This document shows, piece by piece, positions 25,505 through 34,435 of a DNA stretch of 64,000 nucleotides. This stretch comes from an uncultured Alphaproteobacteria bacterium (GTDB taxonomy: Bacteria > Pseudomonadota > Alphaproteobacteria > RF32 > CAG-239). A program made the position numbers and the translations under genes. Location: the NCBI GenBank assembly GCA_944391345.1, contig CALXTE010000001.1:45976-109975 (forward strand). The letters are read 5' to 3'. Each line of letters starts with the position of its first letter. The stretch's first letter is position 1. The notes beneath the pieces were generated by a model. That model was not told the origin of the DNA. It saw only the letters and a list, made by a program, of their open reading frames with translations, and ran no database searches.

Positions 25505-26878
25505 TTATTTAATAAACATTCCTTTGCCGAGATTGGGCACCTCAGAAGAAAATAGATTTGCAGCAGGCTTTGCAGTTTTGTCATCAGAATTACCGCCCAA
25601 AGCGCCTTTAGCTGAATCCATAACCGTATTAGAAGCAGGCTCTGCATCAAGAATACCACCGGCGGAGAAGAACAAATAATCTTTCACGCCATCCAATTCG
25701 GCAGAAACAAAGGTCTCTGAAATATTATCAACCACATGACCGGTCTGCAAAACGGTTCCTTTTTTAACCAAGAAACTGTCTCCATTTTTGTTAATCAGTT
25801 TAGCGACCAAATTGTCATCTTTACCGACAATTTCCATAACGGCATAAACATCACTCAACATAACCGGTTTGACATCATTTGAAATTTGAGCAAACGGATT
25901 AGCAGTCTTCTTAGCAGCTTGTTCAGCGGCAAGGCGAGCCTTCAAAACAGAAATCTGTGTTTTCAAAACCGAAACATCTTTGTCATATCTGACTTTTGCA
26001 TTATTTGCGTCAGTAACGGCCTGAGCAGCCATACTGCGCAGATTATCAAGCTTTCTGGTAAAATCAGACAGCAAGAACTCACGGTCTTTGTTCAGCTCGT
26101 TAATTTCACCATATGCTTTTGACATATTTTCAATCCAAGCCTGTTCCCGCTCCAACATTTTTTCTTTATAAGCTTTAACCAGACTTTCTTGACGGAGCTT
26201 TTCAGCCTCAATTTCAAGTTTGCGCTTTTCTTGCTCCATTTCAAACTTTTTCTTTTCTTGTTCAGCTTCTCTTTCGCGCTGTTTTTGCAATTTTTCTTCT
26301 TTTAGAGCTTCTTCTTCGGCAAGAGCTTTTTTGCGTTGATTACGAATAGCCTCAATTTCAGCACGAATTTTTTCTCTTCTGAGCTCAAGAGATAAAAGGG
26401 CTGACTGTTTCTCAATATCAGACATCTGAGAAAACAAATTATCACCCAGTTGATTAAGAATATTATCACCGTATAAAGCTTTTTCTTCATCGCTTAACGG
26501 AACAATATCAGCCAAGGGATCAACTTCTTTTGCGGCCGTATTTAAAGTGGGCTCAACACCAGATTGCATAGAATCTTGTCCGGTAGCATCCATTGCAGAA
26601 TTTTGTAAATTTGCTTTCGGAGCATTTGGTTCCATAAATCCTGCGGCATCAGGTACAGATTTTGGTGCCGGAAGTGTAATGTTATCTTTAGATTGCAAAT
26701 CTCCTGACTTTTGCAATACAGCATCTGCTTTTTCTAACTCAGGAGCCAGAGAAACCTTTCCTGGAACAGCATCTGCTTGTGGAGCCGAAATCAAAGCTTC
26801 AACATTTCGAATAGGCAATAGCCCCAAAGTCAGAGCCAAAGTTGTAGAGCACAACAAAATTTTTACATTATAACGCAT
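25505..26878 (-). CDS. pilP: Type IVb pilus protein PilP, long form
   Basis: A 457-residue exported protein with signal peptide (residues 1 to about 28). A central coiled coil (about 125-330, rich in Glu/Lys/Arg) precedes a C-terminal PilP-type beta domain (DVYAVMEIVGKDDNLVAKLIN, SFLVKKGTVLQTG, FVSAELDG). R64 PilP is about 150 residues and has only the last part, so the long coiled coil is an addition. The ATG at 26878 has GGAG 6-7 bases upstream and overlaps pilO by 11 bases; the longer frame to 26908 was rejected. PilP links PilO in the inner membrane to the secretin PilN. Confidence 0.85.
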   Translation of the reverse strand: MRYNVKILLCSTTLALTLGLLPIRNVEALISAPQADAVPGKVSLAPELEKADAVLQKSGDLQSKDNITLPAPKSVPDAAGFMEPNAPKANLQNSAMDATGQDSMQSGVEPTLNTAAKEVDPLADIVPLSDEEKALYGDNILNQLGDNLFSQMSDIEKQSALLSLELRREKIRAEIEAIRNQRKKALAEEEALKEEKLQKQREREAEQEKKKFEMEQEKRKLEIEAEKLRQESLVKAYKEKMLEREQAWIENMSKAYGEINELNKDREFLLSDFTRKLDNLRSMAAQAVTDANNAKVRYDKDVSVLKTQISVLKARLAAEQAAKKTANPFAQISNDVKPVMLSDVYAVMEIVGKDDNLVAKLINKNGDSFLVKKGTVLQTGHVVDNISETFVSAELDGVKDYLFFSAGGILDAEPASNTVMDSAKGALGGNSDDKTAKPAANLFSSEVPNLGKGMFIK

Positions 26879-28145
26879 AGATAGCTCCTTCGTAATCCCA
26901 TTTTCCACTTTGTTTGTTATATTTTATCATATTAATCTCAAGACCTGAAAATTTTGTTAACAAATCGCGCCAAACAATAGGATTGTTATCAGACGAAAAT
27001 GTAAACTTAACTTTTTTATAAATTTTTTTACGATTAGACGTATAAACTTCATCAAGCAAAACTACTGGCTGATTAAATGCTTGAAATAAATCATTCAGTG
27101 TTGCCTTAAGATGATTAGAATCAATATTGGGCAAATTCTTTTCAACAGCAATCCCCTGCAAAGCAATTGAAACTCTCATAACGTTGCCAGTATTTTCAAT
27201 TGTTTTAGATGCAAAAGTTAATCCAGAATTCTTTAAGGCATCTTCCATCCACAAGACACGACCAACGTTTCTCTCCCACGAGGTTGAAACATCTTTATTT
27301 GTACAGGTCACATTACCGATAACCCAACCCGGTGGCATAATCTGCGAGAGCGCAGAAACATTTTTATAGCACAACTCCATCATCTGAGCAGCATCATAAA
27401 CTTGATTCCATGGAACATCTTCTGGGGGAAGAGGTAATTCTTTTTTGATTACTGCCTTTGGCTTAATTGGGGCAATGGCAGGTCGCTTGGGTGGCGCAAG
27501 GAAAATACTGTTAATAATAACAGAAAGCAGCCAAATTCCGACAACTGCCGAAACACCAATAACCATAAACAACTTGGCACCGCGCAGCGCATTAATCTTA
27601 TCCAGCTTAACGCGCATACCCTTCTTTATAAGTTCTGCAATGTTGATGTCCTCGGTGCCTTCAATTCCCCAGTCTTGAGGCGCAATTTTTTTGCCCCAAT
27701 CAGGAACGGCCAGCATGGACATAAACTGAGATTTAGCCTCTTCTTCGCTCGCAAAAACCAAATCACCATCAGAAAGGATGATATCATTACGAACACAAAT
27801 ATACCACCAGCCGTTATCTACCTTAAAGACGGCAACAAAGGACGAAAGACCGGACAGAGCAGTCGCAACCGAAACAGCTCCGACCAACATTCCTTTTTTA
27901 TACCCCTGTAAAGAAGAACAAATACCAAATTGAGGAGCTTTGCCTTGCTTTACACAGAACAGGTCTGCACCTTCAAGAATACTGGATGCCGTTTCGCTGA
28001 CTTCAGCAACAGGATCTTCAGTATTTTGAATGGGTTGCCAAAACAGGCTTGTCGCATAAGGGATGCCCTCAACGGAAACCGAAGAAATCACTTTGTTTCC
28101 GCCTTCTTCATAATCTCTATCTAAAAGTTTAGCATCTTCTAACAC
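26868..28145 (-). CDS. pilO: Type IVb pilus protein PilO (PilO2 type)
   Basis: A 425-residue inner-membrane protein. The N-terminal half (about 1-190) is a cytosolic actin-like/ferredoxin-like domain. A single membrane segment (LFMVIGVSAVVGIWLLSVII) lies at about 196-215, then a proline-rich link (APPKRPAIAPIK) and a periplasmic domain. Length and layout match R64 PilO. It overlaps pilP by 11 bases and lies 22 bases after pilN. It connects the cytosolic ATPase/platform to the periplasmic parts of the pilus machine. Confidence 0.85.
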   Translation of the reverse strand: MLEDAKLLDRDYEEGGNKVISSVSVEGIPYATSLFWQPIQNTEDPVAEVSETASSILEGADLFCVKQGKAPQFGICSSLQGYKKGMLVGAVSVATALSGLSSFVAVFKVDNGWWYICVRNDIILSDGDLVFASEEEAKSQFMSMLAVPDWGKKIAPQDWGIEGTEDINIAELIKKGMRVKLDKINALRGAKLFMVIGVSAVVGIWLLSVIINSIFLAPPKRPAIAPIKPKAVIKKELPLPPEDVPWNQVYDAAQMMELCYKNVSALSQIMPPGWVIGNVTCTNKDVSTSWERNVGRVLWMEDALKNSGLTFASKTIENTGNVMRVSIALQGIAVEKNLPNIDSNHLKATLNDLFQAFNQPVVLLDEVYTSNRKKIYKKVKFTFSSDNNPIVWRDLLTKFSGLEINMIKYNKQSGKWDYEGAIYAL

Positions 28146-28167
28146 TGCGATGTTCCTTATAGTGGGG

Positions 28168-29778
28168 TTAGATGTTATTTGTTACTCTTGTTTCAGGATT
28201 CAACGGAGATTCCAAAATAACCGGCGTCAAGATAATAACCAAAATACTTCTCTTCTTGTCAGCAATCGCAGAACCGCCGAGTAAAGAATTTGTGGCCGAA
28301 CCTACGCCAGTCTTTTCAGAAGAATTTTCTACTCTTTCATAGCCGGTTAATACTAAAGATTCGCCAGACTTAAGAGCAACTTCCTGTGTAAAACCGCGAG
28401 ATTCGATAATCGGGTTTTGAATATACTGACCATCGTCTTCTTCGCCGTTTCCGCCCAGAGGAACTTTTTCCAAAGATATCAGGTCTGAAAGGGTCAAGTT
28501 GAACATCAACAACAGTCTGCCATGCTCCAAAATTCTGGGAAGGATATCGAGTGTAAAACCAGTCTCAATTTCTTCGGTTTCGGTCGAAATATCATAATAG
28601 TTTCCGTCACCTCCGCTGTTTGTCTTGGTGATTTCGGAAATATAGTTTTGTTTTCTGATAACCTGAATCGGCGCCGGTTTGTTATTAAGTGTCGTAACCG
28701 TACCGCTGGTAATCATGTTTGTCGTACCTTGCGTTGACAAAGCTGTTATACTGGCATTAATATTCCAGTTCCCCGGCATAAGTCTCATTTCCATATTATT
28801 GGTAACTTCGGTGCCAAAGGTGCTGGTCGGGCTGATAACGGAAACACTGCTCTTACCGTCATCAAATGCCGCATTCAAATCAAGACCATAGGTATCATTG
28901 TCTTCAACGGTAACTTGCAAAACCTTAACACTGACGGCAACCTGACGAGATAATCTGGCATTTTGCTCATTAACAAATTTTGCGACCTTAGCAATATCAT
29001 TAGGCGTTGCTGTCAAAGAAATGGTACCATTTGAAGAATCAATCGTCAGCTTTGCATTTTGAGAAATCATTGAAGTAATGGCTTTTTCAATATTACCCCA
29101 CAACTCGATTTCAGCCGTGCTTGACAAAGACAATTCCGAGCTACCGCCTTCCCCGTCAGCTGATCCACCGACATTAACCGAAAGAGATGGCTTGGTTGGC
29201 AAGCTGTAAAGAACGAATGTTCTGGTAATATTTTTATAGAAATAGAGTTCTTTTCTATCATATTTCCACCAAATACCAAATCTTGAGGATAATTCATTCA
29301 ACAAACCGCTGAGTGGACCTCTGTATGAAACAAGCATCTTATCCGGCTCTGTCCAGTCGGTCCCCATATTTTCCGGGGACGGTTTGTTCGATTTTGCCGA
29401 TGCCGTAATGCTTTCTTCCAAATCAGGAGCAAATCTTACCTTAATTGAAGTAATTTTATTAATCATATCACCAATTTCATACAAGGTGATAGGCCTGTTA
29501 CTAATAAGGGTAACCCCTTTTTGATTTTCAAGATATGCAGGCAGGGGTTCACCTTCGAACTCGATTTCGCTGGTATCGCCGAGCCAAATATCATTTTTTA
29601 CTCTGACAACATCATCGGGAGCAACTTGCGTCGGAGTTTTTGCTGTTTCTTGTAACACCGCAGCAGCCTTAACCTCTTTTTCCAAAGAAGCATCTAAGCT
29701 GGTAGACAAGGAGCAAGCGGCAACGGCAGAAACGATGGCAAGGCCGCAGCCATAAACAACAACACGATTAAAAAGCAT
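28168..29778 (-). CDS. pilN: Type IVb pilus secretin PilN (lipoprotein)
   Basis: A 536-residue outer-membrane secretin with lipoprotein signal (VSAVAAC). It contains N-domains (LYEIGDMINKITSIKVRF at about 95-115; ANDIAKVAKFVNEQNARL at about 270) and a secretin barrel in the last 250 residues (VSVKVLQVTVEDNDTYG, GFTLDILPRILEHGRLLLMFNLTLS, LKSGESLVLTGYER). This is the channel through which the pilus leaves the cell. Of two close ATGs, 29778 was preferred because GGAGG lies 6 bases upstream; 29784 is possible. It overlaps the PilL-like gene by 11 bases. Firm assignment to the R64 PilN family. Confidence 0.9.
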   Translation of the reverse strand: MLFNRVVVYGCGLAIVSAVAACSLSTSLDASLEKEVKAAAVLQETAKTPTQVAPDDVVRVKNDIWLGDTSEIEFEGEPLPAYLENQKGVTLISNRPITLYEIGDMINKITSIKVRFAPDLEESITASAKSNKPSPENMGTDWTEPDKMLVSYRGPLSGLLNELSSRFGIWWKYDRKELYFYKNITRTFVLYSLPTKPSLSVNVGGSADGEGGSSELSLSSTAEIELWGNIEKAITSMISQNAKLTIDSSNGTISLTATPNDIAKVAKFVNEQNARLSRQVAVSVKVLQVTVEDNDTYGLDLNAAFDDGKSSVSVISPTSTFGTEVTNNMEMRLMPGNWNINASITALSTQGTTNMITSGTVTTLNNKPAPIQVIRKQNYISEITKTNSGGDGNYYDISTETEEIETGFTLDILPRILEHGRLLLMFNLTLSDLISLEKVPLGGNGEEDDGQYIQNPIIESRGFTQEVALKSGESLVLTGYERVENSSEKTGVGSATNSLLGGSAIADKKRSILVIILTPVILESPLNPETRVTNNI

Positions 29779-30397
29779 TTTCATCCTCCATTGTCTCAAC
29801 GACTAAAACTCTGTTACCCTTATAAAAAGTAGCGATAGGAGCCGGTTTTGCACGGGCAAAAGCTCTAATCAAAGCAGAGCTTACATCTGCAAAACGACCA
29901 CGAAACATAGCGCCTGCGGTCAAGGTATAATTACGGTTGCTTTTCCAAACCAAACGCCAACCGGATTTTTCGCTCCATTCTGTCAAAAGCCCCTTAAGGT
30001 TTTTACCTTCTTCTGCTAACCAATCTTCAACCGGATCTTCAGGGGAAAAACCTTCAGCATTCATACCTTCTCCATCAATATCTGTTCCTTCGGAAGAAAC
30101 AATTTCTTCTTCAAAGTCCACATATTCATCATCGGCGCGTGGCGGAATAGCTGCAGAAAGATTATTTCCGGCGCCAGCTTGCGTAATATATTGATCGCGA
30201 GGAGATCTTTCGCCAAAAGCTCTAAAATTTGCGTCAGTTTCGGTATAGCTGATAAATTCACCATTGCTCTCGGCCGGAACAAAATTGCCACCGGAAGTTT
30301 CATCACAAGGGACGACCGGCAATTCTGGAGCCTGTTGTGCGGCACAACCGGCAAAAACAAACAGCAGGAGTGCGGCGAAGCTTATTTTAGCATACAT
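29768..30397 (-). CDS. pilL: PilL/TcpQ-domain lipoprotein
   Basis: A 209-residue lipoprotein (lipobox LLFVFAGC, Cys17). After a long acidic linker the C-terminal 85 residues form a TcpQ/PilL domain: WLAEEGKNLKGLLTEWSEKSGW, RLVWKSNRNY, then a strand and FYKGNRVLVVET. TcpQ and PilL stabilise and localise the secretin at the outer membrane, which fits its place directly before pilN. The ATG at 30397 has AAGGAAG 7 bases upstream; the longer frame to 30460 was rejected. R64 PilL is longer (about 355 residues). Confidence 0.8.
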   Translation of the reverse strand: MYAKISFAALLLFVFAGCAAQQAPELPVVPCDETSGGNFVPAESNGEFISYTETDANFRAFGERSPRDQYITQAGAGNNLSAAIPPRADDEYVDFEEEIVSSEGTDIDGEGMNAEGFSPEDPVEDWLAEEGKNLKGLLTEWSEKSGWRLVWKSNRNYTLTAGAMFRGRFADVSSALIRAFARAKPAPIATFYKGNRVLVVETMEDENAF

Positions 30398-30505
30398 ATT
30401 AATCTTCCTTAAGCAGTATTTTGACATCATATTAATACCTATAATACATGTTGAAAACAATTAATCAAGCTCGAGTCGCTACTTATAACCATAACTTTTC
30501 CCCAA

Positions 30506-32317
30506 TTACCTCCTGTAATAGGAAGAAGCCGGATCAAAGAGCTTCTTGTTACTGTCTTCACTGGTTTTCACGGCGCGAAGAATAAACGAATTTGGTTCTC
30601 TTGCTGTAAAAACAGTATGAACTTTAGCGTATCCTAAACCCAAATTAGTTAAAATATTGTATAACAAATTCAATCTTTTTTGTTGAAGGGCATAAGAACT
30701 TGAACCATCAATCCGAATTTCCAATGCAACATCATCATTTTCAATGGCTTTCTGGGCAAAAGCTTTTAGCCAATCCAGCGTTTTTCCTGAGATTTCTGCA
30801 CGGTCGGGTTGAAAAGATAACCTGATTTCAGAGGGCAAAATTTTCATTTTTTTGCGGTTTTTTGCTAAAAAGTCAAAAGCAGAAGACTTTTGAGCCGAGC
30901 TTTCTTCCACACCGCTTTCATCGTTTTGTACTTTTCCCGCATTCATATCTTCTGAACTGTCTGAAGAAGAAAATAACGAGGTCAAGCTGCTAAATAAACT
31001 TTTTCCGGAAGATTCTTTTTCTTCTTTGCTCTTATTTTCTTCTGATACAATAAATGGAATTTCAGAAATATTTTCTTCCTCTGTTTGTTTTGACAAAGTG
31101 GCCTCTTTGAGCTTAAGCTCATCTTCAAGGGGTTTGTTTTTAGGGTCAGAAACCAAATCAGGCATCAAATTTTTATCATTTAAAATATCCTCAGGAATAG
31201 GAATGAGAATATTGTTAACAACTTCTCCCGCCACTTTAGCGCCGCTTTTGTCATCGGCAAGTATTGACTTTGGGTCAGATATATCGGCCGAAAGGTCGAG
31301 TTTTTCACCATTTTTATAAAAATCTTGCTCTAAAACGGTAGTGTTATCCGGAAATTTTGTGCCTTTTGCCGCAATCCACGGACTTTCCTGTTCAGCAGTG
31401 CCGACTTCGGGGCGTTCATAAATTTCTTTGGACGGACGTGCTTTAGCGTGTTCATCATGCTTTTCGGCCATGGTCAACCAGCTATCATCGGTCTTGACAT
31501 CAGAAACAGTCGCCATCTTTTCAGAATTTATCATGGCCGAAACCGGCTTGTCGAACGCCGACATTGCCACCTGATTTTCTGCAGAAGGCGGATTAATTTT
31601 CTTGTCAGATTTTGCTGAGGAGGCCTCGTCTTTTTCAAGTGGAATCAATAAAGCGTCAAGAGATTGCGGCTGTTCTGCGGAAGCAACCTGTATAATCTCA
31701 GCTTTTTTTTGCTCTGATAAAGAAGGCTTAAGCGGAGCCTCGGGCATATTCTGAGGGGACGCCTGTTGAGTATTTACCTTTTCAGAAATGGAAGGGGTGT
31801 CAAGTTCTGCCGTTTTAATTTTCTGTTCTGCGGCCTTATCGTGAGCATTTGCCGTTATTTTTATTTGCGGTTGCTCCAATAGAATTTTATCCGCAACTTT
31901 TTCGGACAAAGTTACGGTAACCGTCTCTGGCAATAGCTTGGGCTTTTGTGTTTTTGAAACAACAGTTTTTTTCTGATTAGCACGAGCTTTTTTTGTTTTT
32001 GTCACCTTAGACAGTGCGGCGGGAATATCCTTTTTTTCTTTAATATCAGCTTTAACCGGTTGAATAGTTATTTTTTCGCTTGGCAAAGCTAACGGTAAAG
32101 CCTCAACGGGTGCTTCCAGAGGCTTCATAAGCGCAATTTTATCACTTTTTTGATAAGAATGAGGGGAATTCTTAACAAAAAGAGAAATATTTTGCTTGGG
32201 TAAGTTGAGGGAAGAAGGGGTGTTTTTTTCTGCACCAAAAAAGCTGTTTATGGAAAAAATCATAAACAACGACAAAATAAAACTGCCAAAAAAAGATTTC
32301 AATCCGGTCAAAAACAT
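30506..32317 (-). CDS. OmpA-like C-terminal protein heading the pilus operon
   Basis: A 603-residue exported protein. A membrane/signal helix (residues 7-28, FFGSFILSLFMIFSINSFFG) precedes about 450 residues of disordered Lys/Glu/Ser/Pro-rich chain. The last 125 residues (IRLSFQPDRAEISGKTLDWLKAF, EIRIDGSSSYALQQKRLNLLYNIL) resemble the OmpA/MotB peptidoglycan-binding fold, with the R-x-x-x-L-x-x-x-L helix but an altered NxxLSxxRA motif. It could anchor the pilus or secretion machine to the cell wall. The start is supported by GAGGGG 7 bases upstream. It is the first minus-strand gene after the divergent control region and is 109 bases from the PilL-like gene. Confidence 0.65.
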   Translation of the reverse strand: MFLTGLKSFFGSFILSLFMIFSINSFFGAEKNTPSSLNLPKQNISLFVKNSPHSYQKSDKIALMKPLEAPVEALPLALPSEKITIQPVKADIKEKKDIPAALSKVTKTKKARANQKKTVVSKTQKPKLLPETVTVTLSEKVADKILLEQPQIKITANAHDKAAEQKIKTAELDTPSISEKVNTQQASPQNMPEAPLKPSLSEQKKAEIIQVASAEQPQSLDALLIPLEKDEASSAKSDKKINPPSAENQVAMSAFDKPVSAMINSEKMATVSDVKTDDSWLTMAEKHDEHAKARPSKEIYERPEVGTAEQESPWIAAKGTKFPDNTTVLEQDFYKNGEKLDLSADISDPKSILADDKSGAKVAGEVVNNILIPIPEDILNDKNLMPDLVSDPKNKPLEDELKLKEATLSKQTEEENISEIPFIVSEENKSKEEKESSGKSLFSSLTSLFSSSDSSEDMNAGKVQNDESGVEESSAQKSSAFDFLAKNRKKMKILPSEIRLSFQPDRAEISGKTLDWLKAFAQKAIENDDVALEIRIDGSSSYALQQKRLNLLYNILTNLGLGYAKVHTVFTAREPNSFILRAVKTSEDSNKKLFDPASSYYRR

Positions 32318-32338
32318 AAAATAACCCCTCTAAAAACT

Positions 32339-32367
32339 TAGATAAATCAAAATGCGACTCTTGGCAA
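32339..32367 (-). promoter_or_regulatory. Possible promoter of the pilus operon
   Basis: On the minus strand TTGCCA (32367-32362), 17 bases, TATCTA (32344-32339). The -10 element is 22 bases from the ATG at 32317, giving a short leader with a strong GAGGGG ribosome site. Confidence 0.4.
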
Positions 32368-32593
32368 AGGGTTTGTCATTTTATACCCAGAAATTTCTAA
32401 AAAAGCATCAGAAATAGAGAAAATTAAAATTATCAAATTATTTACCTTTTGTGTGATAAAAATAGACTATGTTTGCAATTAAAGAACTGTGAACTTTTTG
32501 TTACAGGAAAAATAATTGTGAATAAACAGAGAGTTACTTCATTTCTGTCGAATACGATTATGCTGGAAAAAAATCTCAAAATCGGTTATTCTA

Positions 32594-32599
32594 TATAAT
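32594..32599 (+). promoter_or_regulatory. -10 element of the T4SS operon
   Basis: A perfect TATAAT 52 bases before the VirB2-like ATG. No good -35 box lies 16-18 bases upstream (the region is A-rich), so an activator may be needed. Confidence 0.45.
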
Positions 32600-32650
32600 A
32601 GAGAGGAAGTAGGCACAAAACTGATATCAAATATTAAAGGAGAAAGAGCG

Positions 32651-33010
32651 ATGCAGTTTATTAAAAGAAATCTTTGGAGCTTAGCGACCATGGCGCTGGT
32701 TTTGGTGATTGCAATGGTTGGCGATGCTTCAGCTCAGTCATCGGTTGGCGGTAGCACAATTATGGATACCGCTACCAGTAAAACTGTAAGTGTGTTCCAA
32801 TCAGTCAAAACCATCATCTTCGTATTAGGTGGTTTTGGTTTGGTCGCTTTAGCTTGGGCTGCAATTTTTGGTAAAATTAACTGGAAGTGGTTGGCCGCTT
32901 TGGCTACTGGTTTAGCTATTTTGGCTGCTGCAAGTTCAATTGTTGAATATGCAACCGGTGATAAAGCTGCGACAACAGCTGGTTTGAATACCACATTTGG
33001 TAACATGTAA
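32651..33010 (+). CDS. virB2: VirB2-like T4SS pilin
   Basis: A 119-residue protein with signal peptide (residues 1-29, GDASA before QSSVGG) and two membrane helices (VKTIIFVLGGFGLVALAWAAIFG and WLAALATGLAILAAASSIV) joined by KINWKW. This is the TrbC/VirB2 pilin plan. The FGKINWKWL hinge recurs in the two following genes (FGNLNWKWL and FNKINWKHF). AAAGGAG lies 7 bases before the ATG. It is the first gene of the T4SS operon, and a strong hairpin after it suggests much higher expression than downstream genes, as expected for a major pilin. Confidence 0.8.
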   Translation: MQFIKRNLWSLATMALVLVIAMVGDASAQSSVGGSTIMDTATSKTVSVFQSVKTIIFVLGGFGLVALAWAAIFGKINWKWLAALATGLAILAAASSIVEYATGDKAATTAGLNTTFGNM

Positions 33011-33027
33011 GCGATTTATCGCCTAAA

Positions 33028-33088
33028 CAAAAAGGGGAAAGAAGACACAAATGAACAATATAAATTTGGCGCTTCTTTCTCCTTTTTT
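33028..33088 (+). terminator. Attenuator hairpin after virB2
   Basis: AAAAAGGGGAAAGAAG pairs with CTTCTTTCTCCTTTTT (one G-T, loop about 28 bases), the 3' arm ending in six T. A partial terminator within the operon, likely to favour pilin mRNA over the rest. Confidence 0.55.
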
Positions 33089-33149
33089 CATATTAGTATA
33101 AAAATTATAAAAGCCTCAAATTTTTGAGCAAAAATTACATAACGGGAGT

Positions 33150-33921
33150 AAGTCATGAAAAAATATATAATGATAATCTTGGCGGCAATAAGCACCCTAA
33201 GTCTGAGTTTTACGGCCGAGGCTTACACCCGAGAAGAGCTTGAAGAGCAAGTCCGTAGCGGAATGAGTGCCGACTACGAGGTTTATAAGATGAATCAAGC
33301 TCAATTAGAGGCAACGCAAAAGACATTAGAAGGTCTAGCAGATCAAGAAGAGGCGGCATTAAAAGAGCTGGAAGAAAAAGTCAGGAATGATGAGATAACG
33401 GATGCCGAATATAAGAAGCAAAAGAAGGCGGTAGAAAATAATTATAAAGATTTAAGAAAATCATATGAAAAGCAAGTAAAAAACTATCAGAATATGATGG
33501 AAGACTTCGATGATGAGCTAAATGATAGGCTTAAAGAAGTTGACAAGAAGATGGAAGAACAAGAGAAGAATGCGGATAAGGCAGAAGAAAAGACAGCAAA
33601 ATTAAATGCGGCGTTAGCAGAATGTGAAGGAATGGTGGCCTCATCAGCCAAAAGACAAGAATGTTCGGATAAAGCGTTAAAGAAATATGGTTTAAGTGAT
33701 GAAGAAAAAGAAGCCCTAGCATATAGGGATTCAGAAAAAGCGGCACAAGCAGCGGCCGCAGAAAAGGCAGCGGCAGAAGCGGCGGCGCAGGCAGCGGAAG
33801 CAGCGGCTGCTGAAGAAGAAGCCGCATTGCAGCAACTTCTGCAAGACAGCATGGAAGAAGAAATGCCCGAAGAGGAAGAGATTGTTCAATTAGCAGATGG
33901 ATCTTATGGTACAGCCTCAGG
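33150..33921 (+). repeat. 772-base direct repeat, copy 1
   Basis: Codes for the first 255 residues of the coiled-coil/VirB2 fusion. By eye it differs from copy 2 (34436-35207) at a single base, 33868 (CCC against CCT, both Pro). The two copies are 1286 bases apart and in the same frame. Confidence 0.9.
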
Positions 33922-34411
33922 CTCAGGAAATTCAGGTGTGGCAGGAGGTGCAAGCGGAAGCTCTGGTTCGAACACTATCGTTGGAGGAGCTGATGTTTCC
34001 GGTTCAAGCAGCTCAGGCGGTTCCTCAAGCTCCGGCGGTTCAAGCAGCGGCGGTGTAAAAGGAACAAGTTCGTCAAGCACGGGAAGCAGCTCAACCGGAG
34101 GAAGTACAGGCGGAAGTAGCTATAGTGGTGGCTTCTCCGGAGGTTCGAGCAGTGGGCTTTTTAGCAACTTAATTAACAGCGGTGCTGAAATTTTTGAGGG
34201 CATGAAGAGCATTATATTTGCCGTATCCGGTTTAGGTATCGTCGGCGTAGCTATCGGTGGTTTTTTTGGAAATTTGAACTGGAAATGGCTTTCAGCCATA
34301 ATCATCGGTTTAATGGTGATAGCCGGTGCCGGTGGCATCTTGCAATATATTGCGGGTAATAGCGCTGTTAGCTCAATCAGCATTCAAGACAGTTTGAAAA
34401 ACGCAGGCTGA
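33155..34411 (+). CDS. Coiled-coil / VirB2-like fusion, copy 1
   Basis: A 418-residue exported protein. Signal peptide about 1-23 (LSFTAEA before YTREE). A long charged coiled coil at about 25-205 contains CEGMVASSAKRQEC. Next come an Ala/Glu stretch (205-250), a Ser/Gly linker (255-330) and a VirB2-like C-terminus with two membrane helices around FGNLNWKWL (about 345-405). So it looks like a pilin subunit tethered to a long periplasmic rod. The first 255 residues are identical to those of the next gene. GGGAG lies 9 bases before the ATG. Possibly a minor pilin, tip or anchor of the T4SS pilus. Confidence 0.7.
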   Translation: MKKYIMIILAAISTLSLSFTAEAYTREELEEQVRSGMSADYEVYKMNQAQLEATQKTLEGLADQEEAALKELEEKVRNDEITDAEYKKQKKAVENNYKDLRKSYEKQVKNYQNMMEDFDDELNDRLKEVDKKMEEQEKNADKAEEKTAKLNAALAECEGMVASSAKRQECSDKALKKYGLSDEEKEALAYRDSEKAAQAAAAEKAAAEAAAQAAEAAAAEEEAALQQLLQDSMEEEMPEEEEIVQLADGSYGTASGSGNSGVAGGASGSSGSNTIVGGADVSGSSSSGGSSSSGGSSSGGVKGTSSSSTGSSSTGGSTGGSSYSGGFSGGSSSGLFSNLINSGAEIFEGMKSIIFAVSGLGIVGVAIGGFFGNLNWKWLSAIIIGLMVIAGAGGILQYIAGNSAVSSISIQDSLKNAG

Positions 34412-34435
34412 TAATAAAACTAAAGCAGGGGAGAA

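Larger units (their letters stand above)
32318..32650. promoter_or_regulatory. Divergent control region of the pilus and T4SS operons
   Basis: A 333-base gene-free AT-rich stretch from which both large operons diverge. It holds one promoter candidate for each strand (listed separately) and a CTGTAACAAAAAGT site (minus strand, 32506-32493) that recurs at 39238-39251 before the first coiled-coil gene. No ORF or terminator was seen. Confidence 0.7.
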
